Below are positions 39,491 through 51,052 of a DNA stretch of 64,000 bases, in pieces; the first letter of the stretch is position 1, and each line of letters opens with the position of its first letter. A program made the translations under genes and the position numbers. The notes below the pieces were generated by a model. The model had not been told where the DNA came from. It did no database searches and saw nothing but the letters and a program-made list of their open reading frames with translations. This DNA comes from Serinus canaria (taxonomy: Eukaryota > Chordata > Aves > Passeriformes > Fringillidae), in NCBI RefSeq assembly GCF_022539315.1, contig NC_066327.1, positions 13,370,995 to 13,434,994 on the forward strand, read 5' to 3'.

Positions 39491-40871
39491 CAGGGTAAGT
39501 GCATTGCAGGGTGTCACCCAGAGAGTGTGGGTGGTGCTGGCAGCTGGGAGGGTTGGTTTGGGAATAACCCAGCCAGCTTTTATCAACACACTTCCCGTGG
39601 GAAACAGCATCCCTGCTGCTCAGCAGCAAACCACTCCTGCTCCTGCAGAGCCCTGCCTGCACCTGCTGCTCCTTCCCAGCTGTGTCCCTGCCAGTCCTCA
39701 TGCAGAAGGGGGATGTGCAGCACAACCCTTTTCTTAACAACGAGATGATTTTGGGTCTGGTTAGTTATACCTGTGTAGTCAATGAAATGAGCCCTGTGGA
39801 ATTGTTCCTACACAGGATTTTTATTCTGTGTTTAATAGCTGGGACAGAATTTCTTACAGCTGCCCAGCATGTGAGGCATCTGCAGTTTCTCCCAGCACTG
39901 AAATTCTTCAGCACTTTTCTTGTGCTGTGACAAGGATTTGATGGCCATTCTTTCCCCACAGAGTATTTCTGACCACAGCATACAAATATTTTAAATATTT
40001 TACTTAGAAACATCTGGCTGCTTTAACCAAAAGAGAGATTTCTTTAGGATTAAGTTCATTAATTTAAATTAAAGCTATTAGTTGTTGCGGCTTGGTTTTA
40101 GTTTACTTGTTGGCTAAGAAAATAGTCTTAAAGTATACAATTATCTTTTCTGAGCATGCCTGCATTGTTCTTCCTGTCCTTGGAACATTCTGTTATGTCA
40201 CATACTGTATTTTGATTCACCTTATGACTGGACAGCTCCCTTTGCAGAATATCTTCCTGCAGAAGATGCAGTTACAAGTGTGTGAAAACCCTCGAATTTT
40301 TAAGTTTTCTCATTAAATGAGATCTTTGTACTCTTGAACTTCCAGCATGTGGAGATCAGACTCCTTTAAAATGCAGAAGTGGAAATATTTATGGCTTTAG
40401 AAAGGTTTTCTTTTAGTTTGTTCAACTTCAAAGAAATTGAAGAAGGGTATATAATGTATATATTGCTGGTTATTTGAAATTTTCCTGGAGGAATAAAAGA
40501 ATGTGAGCAGATTCCATTTTGGCTGTTAAATCAGTGGAGCCCTGAAACCACGTTAGAGTTCCTGACATTTCATCAGAGCACTGATTTGGCAGCTCCTGAC
40601 ATTTGGATCAGTGACTGAACTTGTTTCCTTGTTGATAGCAAGTCATCTGCAGTTAGAGCAAAACATGGCTCCTAGACCTGACAGATCTTCCTTTGCCTTG
40701 AAAATAAATCCTAACATTGCAAGGTCATTTGAGAGCTCTCACTGGAAAAAGGATTCTGCTCTTCACCGTTATCTGGGTCAGTACTTCTTTACATTTCCAT
40801 GCTCTTTACTGGAGGATCAGAAAGTGCTTTATAAATATTAGATAGTATTAGATAATCTTTCTGCTGAGTTT

Positions 40872-40952
40872 GATAAAGCAGTATTTCCTTCATTCCATGC
40901 TTTAGGCTCAGAGTGGTGAAGTGACTTGCCCAAAGGTAGAGCTGTGGATAAA
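40872..40952 (-). mobile_element. MIR-like SINE fragment, minus strand
   Basis: On the plus strand, TTTAGGCTCAGAGTGGTGAA followed by GTGACTTGCCCAAAGGTAGA and GCTGTGG parallels the reverse complement of the MIR core (GGCTCAGAGAGGTTAAGTAACTTGCCCAAGGTCACACAGCT in the consensus as I remember it, in shortened form). The run GTGACTTGCCCAA matches over 13 bases. Weak further similarity may extend left to about 40820 (AAGTGCTTTATAAATATTAG). It is ancient and partial. Confidence 0.5.
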
Positions 40953-41346
40953 ATTTATGCTGATACCAAGTTGGCCTTTCTGGACTGTGGCATTTTGTTC
41001 AAAGGGTACCTTAAGTGGCTCTACTGAGTAAAAATAGGATATAATATGCTCTATAAACAAGTTCAGGAACTGACAGGAGGGAAAGAGAATTATTATTTAA
41101 ACAGAGGACAGTACATTATTTTTTTGCAGAATAGAGCAGAAGGGATAAGAGCACCTGGCTGCTCCCCTTGCCTCCCTAACACTGGACTGAATGCAGGCAT
41201 GAGCAGGTCCTGGCTAGTTATGGGCATTAAGGGATGCTGTAAATGCTTTTTGCAGCACCAGAGTGTGTGGTCCTAATCCAGGCACACATCTCAGGCATTT
41301 GTGGAGAGCCTGAGGAGTGACATTTCATAGTTATACTGCTAAACTC

Positions 41347-41378
41347 TTTTTTTTTGTTTGTTTTTTGGGGTTTTTTTT
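41347..41378. repeat. T/G-rich low-complexity tract
   Basis: Runs of T are broken by short G runs over about 32 bp. Simple sequence with no other sign of a retrocopy tail. Confidence 0.8.
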
Positions 41379-44300
41379 GGTACAGAGGCAGAAAAAGATC
41401 TTGTAAAAGCTGATTTTATTGATCATGTGGTTCTGATCTCACATATCTACACAACAGTCATATTCTGTGTACTCTGTTCTTCTGGCTTCACCTTAATCAG
41501 CCTCCTTATTGATGCTTGATTGGCAATTTAGGGATGTGGGATGGAATTCAGCTCAGCACAGAATTGTCAGCCTGGAGTGAGTGGCTCCTCTCATTGTGGA
41601 TGTATTTTTTCTGGAATATATCACTTTTGCATCAGTGATTCTCCACATGACCTCCTTGCTTTTGATTTCCTATTTGCAATATCAGCTTTTTCAGACAAAA
41701 TCAATGATGAGCAGTATAATTAATTTTTACATGTTTTAATTAAGTTTTCAGCTGCTCCAATGCTTTTCATTATCTTAGCATGATCTCTTGCTGCTACCAA
41801 ACATTACAATGAAAAAAACCTGTTGATTAAATAAATTATTTTTTAAAAAGTCCCCTGCAAGCTGTCAAAGTAATTAAAGCTCAGCGATGCAAAGTGAATA
41901 TAATGCCTACTGCACAAAGAAATGTCAGGTAGAGCAAGGTATTTAGAAGGTCTCAGGAAACTAAAACCAGCTTGGGGCAGGTTCTGCCAACTCTGCAATG
42001 GTTTGTGTGGCACCTCATCATCCTTGTGACATCTGGTGCCAGTTATGTTATCCCAGTCATGAGGCTGAAGGAGCCCTTGATGCCTCCAGGAGCTGAATTT
42101 GCAAGTTGAGCAGAGATCACCATTATTAAAATGGGATGGTACAGAAAGGTTTGAGTTCTTGACAACTTCTGGAACTCCACTTTGCAGAAAAAAATGCAAT
42201 ATTTAACCTGCTACTAGATAGGAAAGAAATTGATGGTACCTTGTCTCTCAGGGGTTTATTTTTAGAGGAATTCATCTTACTCTATTTCACTGGTAAATTA
42301 ATCTGTTCATTGGGTTCTTGGGTAGAAGACAGACACTGCTTGGCTGTTGCCTGCTTAATTATACCCTGTAATTTTGATTGACAGTGGAATATGCATTGAA
42401 AAGCAGCTGGAAGTGTCTGCCAGCTAGTTTAGAATCTGCTGAGGAATCTCTGCCTCCTGCAGAAGCTGCTTGCTGTGCTAACCTAGGCCAAGTGAGAGGT
42501 TGGTGGATGGCTGGGGGCAAAAGCAAGCATCCATCACTCTGTTCTGAACAGTCAGAAATTAGATGTTTAAAGTGTGCCACAGCTCCTTGCAGCAAACACT
42601 GGGCTCCCACTCAGAATCTGAGGGCTGAGCATGAAGAGCTTGTGTTTCTGTGCAAGGCATTAATTGGGATTTCTCTCTGCTGGAGTGCCTGTGAGGATGC
42701 TTTTGCTGGGTTAAATTGAGATTCTTAGGGTGTGTTTGGCTTTCATGAGTGGCTTCTATAACTGATTCTCAGTATTTCAGTAAATTGTGTGAGACCCAAA
42801 TCATGAAGGTAAAGGTACTTTCAGGGACTTTGAGGGGGGTAAAATGTGGGAATGGGGGGGAAACTGAATGAACACACTTGAAAGCTGTGAGCTATAAAAG
42901 GAAAAATACTGAACATTAATGATGGTGTGTGAAGTTTGAAGCTATTGAAATGGCTGGGAGACAGTTTGTGCAGGGCTGAGCTGGTGCTTTCAGGGCCATG
43001 GGCAGAAATGTGGGGTTTGCCTGGTCTTCATGCTCCATTTCTCTGTCCATGATGTTCTGCTGCTGCTGCATCCCTGTCCTGCCTCCTCTTGATCACACCA
43101 GTGTTGTGGGGGAGAAAAAAAATGAACAGACTGTCAGAACTGTAATATTTCTGCCAGCAGCCTCCATTTCTTTATTCTGGGAGTTCCATGCCGGGACAGC
43201 CTCTCCAGGGGTGAAAGGAGGGCATTTGGGCATTTTCCCTGTTTGTGAGGAGCCGTGAGCCAGGGACTGATGAGAGAACAGCAGGTGGAAATGAAAAGCT
43301 GGGGACAGCCCTAGGGAACATCCCAGCTGAGCAGATCTGCCCAGGCCAAGGTCCTGCAAGCAGTGATCCCTTCTTTGGTCAGCATTATCCCAAGGTTTGT
43401 TGCCAAAAGGGAACTGGAGAGGGAGAGTGTGTCCATTTGTTGGGATGCTGTCATCAGGTCTGGTGACAGCAGCAAGGAAAGGAGAATGTGGGCCATGGGG
43501 ACAGCCCTGGGGACAGTTCCACGAGGTGTCTTTGCAGCCAAATCACAGCTCTAGCTCTGACTGCAGCTCTCCTTTTCACAATTTTTAAATGGGCATAAAG
43601 TTCCATACAAGATGAGCAGGATTCTCCATTCAAAACAAGGAGTGTGGCTTACCAAGTGATTTAAAAAACTGTTCTTTCAGAAATGTCTGTGCAACATGAC
43701 TTGACTGATTTACCTTATAATGGCTCAAAGCCAAGAACATAATGAAATTGTGAGCAGAAGAAATTACTCCAGTGCTTTTTCCCTTTTGCTATCTGCTGAT
43801 TTATTGGAAATGCCTTTCATTCAAATAACTGTCCCCTTAACCCACGTGCTGCCAGAACCCTGGGAAAGAAAAGCAAAGCAAAACAGAGGCAGTGACTGCT
43901 CTGGAAGAGAAGAGAGTTAACAAGCTTAGGCATTGTTGCACTGTGTGTTTGCAGTTTTGGAGGCAGAGGGAAAAAACCATTCATGGTTTCAAGTGGAATT
44001 GTTGCTTTGGGAAGCTGGAAGCTTAAAAGCCCAATGGATAGCTGATAAAAATTTTGTTATGGCCTGTCTCAGCTCTTCTGACATGGGCTGCTTAAGTCCT
44101 AGACTTGTATTGCAATAATACTGAGATATTGCTCCCTGATACTGATTCTCTGCCCAGGTTGGGGCTGCCTGTGCATCCTCTCTCTGTGGTTCAGGAATGC
44201 TGGGTCTGGATCTTCAGGGCTGAATTTCCTGAGTGTCAGGCAGGCTCTGAGAGCTGCAGAGATGGGGCTGAGGACCAGCACCACCTTGGTGTGGCCTTGT

Positions 44301-45021
44301 GGCTGGGATCTCACAGAGAAAGGACAGGAGGAGGAGAGGAACTGGGAGCTGGCAGGGCTGGGAAAAATTGCTTCCAGCTCCTAAGGGCTGCCTCCAGTCC
44401 TTCCTGTGAGAGACAGAAAATAAATTGCTGCTGTTGAACATTTTATTTGCACTCACAGAATATTCATCCAAGGAGCAAAGAAAGCACCAGAGGAGTGTGA
44501 TGAGGGCTCGTTTTTTCTTTGCAAGCCAGTAGGAAATAATGCCAGAATCAGACACGGTGGAAGATTTTTGACAACATGGAAATTCCTCTTTGTGCACTGC
44601 CAGCCAACTCCAGCTCGGTGCAGTTCCTCTCACCTTGAATCAACACAGCTCTTAGAACTGCTGCAATTTCTTAATCAGTGGCTATTCAGCCTGGCTTCAT
44701 CACTGAACCTTCCCATTGTAGACACAGACCAAGTGTAGCAACTAACAAGCTTTTGTTACTGCCCTTCTGGAAGAACAGAAAGAGACAAATACTGGCAGAA
44801 TTTCTGGGTAGTGCCTCTGTTAGTTGGGATCTGTAAATTCTTCTGAAAACTGGGGAGTTCTTTTGAGAGGTTAAAAAAAAAAAAGGGATAAATTTAATGC
44901 AAGGAGATGTTATTGATCTGAATACATTTAAATAGAAAATTAGATTCTTTCCAATTGTCAGAATTTCTGGAATATTTTCCTGAAGAGATCTTAGGAACTG
45001 AAAGTCTAACAAATCTTGTTA

Positions 45022-45078
45022 GTTTGGGGTAAGTTTAGGTAGAAGTTTGGGGTAGGTTGTTGGTAAGTTTAGGCAGAA
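45022..45078. repeat. imperfect tandem duplication
   Basis: GTTTGGGGTAAGTTTAGGTA plus GAA (45022-45044) recurs at 45045-45078 as GTTTGGGGTA, an 11-bp insertion, then a GTAAGTTTAGGCAGAA-like end. One copy carries extra sequence, so this is a local duplication with later change. Confidence 0.7.
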
Positions 45079-48000
45079 ATGAGGTTTTGCCTGAAAGAAC
45101 AAACACATATATAGAAGATGTTCCTTTTGAAATGGAAGTGTTCTTGAGCCTCCCAAAATGTTTCAGGTCCACATTGTGCTTTGCTGGTTTTAGATGTGCC
45201 TTTATCTGTCTCCTCCTCTCTGCATCAGCAGATGGACACTGTGTCCTGGCATGGCAGTGGCAGATTTTGCACCTCATCTGTTTTTCAGTTTGGAGACTGA
45301 CCAGGCTGTTTATTTCTGGTGGATGTCCAAAAGGAACATTGATGGATACTGGTAAAACCCAAGCTTTGGGTTGGAAAAGTACATCCTCAGTGGAGGTGAA
45401 AAACTTTCTCCTAGGAAAGCAACTGTGTTAAAGTTTGGCACAGCTCCTTGGGGTGTTGTTTGGAGCTGGCTGCAAATCAGGGGCCATTTGGGACTAGAAG
45501 AGAAGTAAAAACCCCTTGACAGTGATCAGGCAGTCCTTGGAAATCCCACATACAGGTAAAGATTGAGATTAAATTGTCAGTGTAACCATTTGTAAAGTTC
45601 TCTGAGTTTGGACTCACTGATGAAGACAGTCAGGGCAGGCTGAAGAGGCCCTGAGACAGTGTGGGATTTGACACAAAATAAGGGTGTTTTATTGCATAAG
45701 AGAATATCAGCTTGCAAGAGAAAAATAATGACAGTTCAAAATTGTGTAGCTAAATATTGTGCCTCAAAGTTGTGTTGGAAGGGGAATTTCAAAGATTATT
45801 CTGCAGCCTTGCCAATTAAAATAAATGATAAATATTTGCATTCATGGATGCCCTGGAGTGCTTTCTCTAAGAAAGAGAGAAAAGGCAGAACAAGGTTTGG
45901 AATTCAGTACTTGCTAAGAAAATAAAGACCTGGGGCTGTGCACAAGTACTCCCTTAATCCCTGTTGTATTTGTTGTTTCTTTGACACTTCTCTCTGTTAC
46001 TTCCACTGATGTCTGGTAGATGGCATTAGCGTATAACAAATTTCTGAAGTTCTTTTCTTATTGGAGGGGGGTTATTTTTCATCCATTTTACAGATAATGC
46101 TGTCTTTTTCTGGCTAAGCAGTTTTAAAGCATTTTTCCCCTCAATGTTTCAGTTATGATTTGACTAAATGCTTATATTATTCAACATGCTTTTTTTCCTC
46201 CTCCTTGTGCCATATAATTATTATTTCTTCTAGAGGGCATCAATCACTGAGAAGAAAAACTTGATATTTTCAGCTGACTCTGAATTTAGAAGCTCTTTTA
46301 TATTGTGCACTGTTTATATGCAGTACCATATTTATTTCATATTCTCTTGGCTTAGAAAGAGGGATGGTGCTCTGAAGGGAGAAGAAAAATTCCTCACACA
46401 GAGACAAAAAATGCAGATAATCAGAGTAGTAAATAGAGATGCTTACATAGAGGGTTGAAGACATATTTGACTGCTTTGCAGAGAAAGAAGCTCCATAAAT
46501 ATCTTTTGTCTTTTTAAGTCCACATAAGCATTTTTTAGCTAATTTTGTGTGCTCCAAGAAAACGAATATGAATTCCATGACAAGGGACCATTTTGCATAG
46601 GAAAGCAGTCAGTCCTAGAGATTTTCTTAATCTGGACTGGGAGAAGGAAGTTTGATCCACAAGTACCCTTTGGCAGCAGGGTTTATGGCTCTGCCAGGGT
46701 TTTATCTTCCTCAGTGCTCCCTGGGAAAGACATCACTTGTGCTGAGATCTACATATTTGTCCTTGCTTGTAGATTCAAGAAGCAGGTAACATTTTGAGCA
46801 AAAGTTTTGGCTAAATGCTGTTTGAAAGACATTTGGAGCACTGGGACAATGCCTTTTTTTTTTTCCCCCCACATTCTCCTCACCATAGAAATAAGACTTA
46901 CTTCCTTCATAAATAACCAGAAGGTTTATTTATAAATAGCAGAAGGGAGAAGTGGAGTGCTGGGGGAACAGTTTTGTGGGCACAGCAATGATTTTAAGCA
47001 ACCCTCAAGAGGTGTCTGTTTATGAAGATGATCCTTTGCAGATCACATAGCAAAGGACTAAAAAATGATAGAGATATCTTTGAGGTTAATTTTCTGTAAA
47101 GACTATATAAATGCAAAACATGCTAAGCACCAGGTTTTATTCAATCTATCTAATTATGAGCAACTAATCAGCATAATTTTCCTGCATTTTCAACCACATT
47201 TCCTTGAGATTGAAGTATTTAAGGCAATTATGAAGAAATGCCAACACCTAATTGTGACAGATTTTACCTTTAAGGAATCCTTGGGGTTGTCTTTATACAA
47301 AAATGCAAATAATTGGGGACAGACAGGGCTAAGCACTCTCTGGGTCCTGGTGTAAGAGGCATTGTTGTGGTGCAGACTCACTGCAGTGAGTAAAGAGCAG
47401 AACACAGGTAGCCAGCTTTCTTTTCTTCTCCTTTTAATACCTCCTAAAGCATGTTGGTTTAGAATTGTTTCAGGACCTTGCTTCAGAACACAGGGCCAGC
47501 TTCTGCATCAAGTGGAAGTGTGTGGGTGCATTTCTATCCTTTTGCTTGCAACAAGCTGTAACTTCCAGCATTAAGGTGTCATTTCTCTTAGGTGGACACC
47601 ACCAGGGCTTCCTCTGGAAGGAAGATGGACCAATTTCCCATGGGCATCACCATCTAAACGTGCTGACCTGCTGTAGCACAGCACAGGCTTTTGCAGGTGG
47701 AGGTGTCCTTGCTGGGGCTCCTCTGCTGTGTTATTTCCCCTCTCTGCCACCCTGTCTTTATGGTGGTCTTCTGCTGTTATTTGCAGGCAGGTTGTCTTCC
47801 AGCTGTTATTGCACCTTCCCTTGGCCTCTGTCATCTCTCCCAATTACTGAAATAGTGCTGATTGTGGGCTGCTCTCCAGCACAGAAATAGCATGTTGTTG
47901 TCATGTAGAGCATTAAAATTCATGGACTGTGGCCTGTCTGTTTTCTGGACAGGCCTGTTAACCTTTGAGGATTTGCTGTTCAGATCTTGCTGTACAATAA

Positions 48001-48275
48001 TAAAAACAGGGAAGTGAGAAGGAGCCCTGCTGGGAGAAAGTTTATGTGTTGGGATGATGAACCCATAAAACTCAGTGGCTGTTCCAGACCGTGCTCCCAA
48101 CACGTGTTCCCCCACCTGCTCCCATTCCAGCCTGGGAGCCCCCTGGGTGATTGAGGTTACAGGAAAGGCTCAGGCTGTGCTCCTGTGCTGCAGGCAGAGC
48201 AGTTTAACCTCCACGTGGCAGCCAGGATGGAGACTGCAGTGCCACCGTGCTGAGCTGCTCCCAGATTTGTGTGAG

Positions 48276-48290
48276 GATGATGATGATGAT
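48276..48290. repeat. (GAT)5 microsatellite
   Basis: Five GAT units. Short and of little consequence; it gives an artefactual poly-Asp run in one open frame. Confidence 0.75.
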
Positions 48291-48577
48291 AAATAGTGCA
48301 GGGTGACAGGGGAGGCTTTGCTCAGCAGCACTGATGTGAACACAGCCCAGTGCTGCTCCTGCCAGATGCTCTGGAACTGAGAAACAGTTGCTGCAGAATT
48401 CACATCTCACCCCACTGCTCCAATGCGTTTTTTGTGACTGAAATATCACACTTCTTAAATGCATGTGTTTATTTTCACAGCCAGTTGAGGGTCAGTGCTC
48501 TGCATTGATTTCTCTTGTGCTGAGCTCCAGTAAGGTGAGGGGTTACAAAAGCACCCAGCCATTGATTAGAACTGTAG

Positions 48578-48990
48578 AGTCACAGAATATCCTGAGTTGT
48601 GTGGGATCCACAAGGATCATTGAGGTCCAGCTGGTGGCTCTGCACAGGACAATCCCAGCAATCCCACCCTGTGTGTGACAGCATTGTCCAAACACTCCTG
48701 GAGCTCGGCAGCCTCAGGCTGTGCCCATTCCCTGGGGAGCCTGGGCAGTGCCAGCACTCTCTGGGGAAGAACCTTTCCCTGATCTCCATCCTGAATCTCC
48801 CCTGGCACAGCTCCAGCCGTTCCCTGGGTGCTGTCACTGTCACACAGAGCAGGGATCCGAGCTGTCCCTCCGGAGGAGCTGCAGTCCCTGGTGAGGTCTG
48901 ACCTCAGCCTCCTCTTCTCCAAGCTGAGCAAACCTGGTGACCTCAGCTGCATCTCATAGGGCTTCCCCTCTGAACCTTTGTCTTTGCATT
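48578..48990 (-). mobile_element. CR1 LINE fragment, minus strand
   Basis: The plus strand starts with the antisense CR1 3' end (GAGTCACAGAATATCC) and continues with the antisense of the C-terminal reverse-transcriptase region in order: TCATTGAGGTCCAGCTGG, ACAGCATTGTCCAAACACTC, CTGGAGCTCGGCAGC, CTGGGCAGTGCCAGC, AGAACCTTTCCCTGATCTCC, then CCTCAGCCTCCTCTTCTCCA and AGCTGAGCAAACCTGGTGAC. This is a passerine CR1-J-like pattern as I recall it. It retains its 3' end and is 5'-truncated at about 48990. It is the longest and least decayed CR1 copy in the window and is probably the youngest of the three. Confidence 0.92.
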
Positions 48991-49150
48991 TGGAAATGGG
49001 GTTTGTAGGAAAGGGATTTAATTTTTCACTTTGCATGTTTATTGCTCATGTCGAGGGGGAGTTTACCAGCTTCAGCATGTCCCCAACCCACAGAACTGGA
49101 GAAGGCAGGACAGAGCTGGAAAGTGAGAATAAGACACAAGGGCACTTATT

Positions 49151-49174
49151 AAAAAAAAAAAAAAAAGAAAAAAA
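49151..49174. repeat. A-rich tract
   Basis: Sixteen consecutive A residues, one G, then seven A residues. It could be a relic retrocopy tail on the plus strand, but nothing recognisable precedes it and no target-site duplication was seen. Confidence 0.8.
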
Positions 49175-49990
49175 GGCAGAAGCAAATAAACTTTTTAAAT
49201 TAACAGTTAGTGACTTCATAAACTACAATTGTAAATTAAACCTCTGAGTGAGGCATGACATAAAAACTCTTCTACTCTTTGAGAAGCATCCACATAAACT
49301 TTCATCATAACCTGAGGAGAATTGTGGCAGGTAAAATCCCTCACGTTCTTGGAACATCTCTCTTACCTCTCCGACAGCAACTTTGCCCAAAAACGAAGTC
49401 TGGATGAAAGACAAAAAGCACCTCTCTCTCCTTTCCTCTCCTTGCCCTCTCTCCCTTTGTGATTCTTATTGGATAGTACCAAGAAATCCAGGAAGGTATT
49501 TTTAGCCTGAGGGAATGGAGAATTTAGGACAGAAACGATGTTGACATTAATCACAGCAGTGATGAAATTCCACTTCAAAATATACGAATGTGGCAAGGTT
49601 TTCCCTGTGTCCTACTAATGAAAAGAAGATCCTGTTGCTGCCAAGCCACAGGATGTTTTGCTCAGGCAGAGGAGTCCCAAAATGAGCCTCTTATTTTCCT
49701 GCCATATGGAGGTGAGTATTGCAAGAGGAACTTCCTTCCATTCCTCTACCTCTGCAGTGAAGATTACTGCAGCGTGGTGCTGGTGGGGCTGCTGGGGTCT
49801 CTGTGCTCACAGGGAATCCAACACCAGAGCTGGGAGGTTGTGGGATAAAGAGACAAAGCCAGGAACCAAATTGTATGTTGGCTCTGTGGAGGAAGGGGCA
49901 GGATATTTGATTCTCTCCTCTGTACTCTGAAGGGAACAAACATTTTCAGCCACCTTTAGCATGACTCTTGGGGTCACAGAGAGATTTGGG

Positions 49991-50011
49991 AGCAGCAGCA
50001 GCAGCAGCAGC
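49991..50011. repeat. (AGC)7 microsatellite
   Basis: Seven uninterrupted AGC units. In frame this would give poly-Ser or poly-Gln, but no supporting coding frame exists, so it is a simple repeat in noncoding DNA. Confidence 0.88.
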
Positions 50012-50836
50012 CCTCTGACACTGCAGTGAGGGTTAAACCTCACCAACTGCTGAATCAGAAAAATGTTTGGAAGAGGAGAGCAGACCAAGTGCAAATGGTC
50101 CCAGCAACACTCTTGGGTGTTGCAACCTTTATTGATGCTGCTGAACATGCAGGAAATCCTCCTAGCTCAGGCTCCAAAACCTGCTTAGGTATAGGAGAGC
50201 ACAAGGAATCCTCTCAGAAACTGAGAGGTAATAGCTACAGAAACAAAGGGATTTCCCAATTAAAATGCCTTTTTACCCTTTGTGACATCCTGCCAATAAC
50301 TGAAGCAGAGATACTGAGACTGAGGGGCCCTTGAGTGTATCTCTGTAGAGAAATCCAGGCCTGGAATTTTTGCCCAATGGCCTTTTCATGATCCATGGAG
50401 TACACATCCTCTCCAATATGCCTCTGCCATACTGAGTTCTCTGGCAAAGGTCAGGTGTAATTACTGACATACAAGCATGCATTTATTTCTCAAGCCATTG
50501 CATCTTTTTTCCTTCCTTCTCACATAATCTCAGTGTAGTTTAATTTTCTAAGGAATTAGCTTTTTAAACCTTCCCCAGTATTCTCTGTTGAAACTCAAAA
50601 TGTGTGTGTTTGTTTATATATCAGCACAATCATTCTTTAATGTGCTACAGCTCCAAGTGTCTGCATTCTGTCAGGAGCTGCTCTATGAACAGCACGTGCC
50701 TTAGCACCTCTTGCAGAATATAAGCACAGAGAAAGAATTTGCAAAATTTGGCCAAAGTTTGCTCACTATTTTGGTTACCAGATCTGTTGTCTCCTTGCTG
50801 CTTGTTCCAGAGTGGATGTTGTACATCAGGTTTTAG

Positions 50837-51052
50837 TATCACAGAATGGTTTGGGTTGGGAGGGACCTTTAGAAGCCATCTGGGCCAAGCACCCTGCAAT
50901 GAGCAGGGACATCTTCAGCTACATCAGATTGGTCAAAACCCTGTCCAGCATGGGTGCAGGGACCTCTCTGGGCAGCCTGTTCTGGTGCCTCACCCCCCTC
51001 ATTGTAAAAAATGCCTTCAGCTATAACCTGTGTGATCTGGATAGTTTACCCT
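50837..51052 (-). mobile_element. CR1 LINE fragment, minus strand
   Basis: The plus strand reads as the antisense CR1 3' end: TATCACAGAATGGTTTGGGT, then GGGAGGGACCTTTAGAAGCC, ATCTGGGCCAAGCACCC, TGAGCAGGGACATCTTCAGC, AAAACCCTGTCCAGCATG, CTCTCTGGGCAGCCTGTTCT, GGTGCCTCACCCCCCTCAT and a decayed GTAAAAAATGCCTTCAGC end. Order and spacing follow the avian CR1 3' region. It is about 215 bp, 5'-truncated, with its 3' end preserved, and more diverged than the copy at 48.6 kb. Confidence 0.92.

Larger units (their letters stand above)
39493..48575. other. long unique noncoding stretch
   Basis: No exon or confident recent transposon was seen over about 9 kb, apart from the MIR-like fragment listed at 40872-40952. 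Low-complexity spots are a T/G-rich tract at 41347-41378, an A tract at about 44873-44885, an imperfect duplication at 45022-45078 and a short (GAT)5 at 48276-48290. Open frames up to 141 codons carry no recognisable domain. Confidence 0.5.
48991..50836. other. unique noncoding DNA between two CR1 fragments
   Basis: It holds a 24-bp A-rich tract (49151-49174), a polypyrimidine run (about 49419-49458) and an (AGC)7 repeat (49991-50011). No gene was recognised. The A tract is followed by AT-rich sequence that does not resemble a retrocopy. Confidence 0.5.

Noticed and set aside
48617..49036. Open frames across the CR1 copy at 48.6 kb
   Set aside because: They fall within a truncated CR1 fragment; the minus-strand frame is a decayed remnant of the element, not a host gene.
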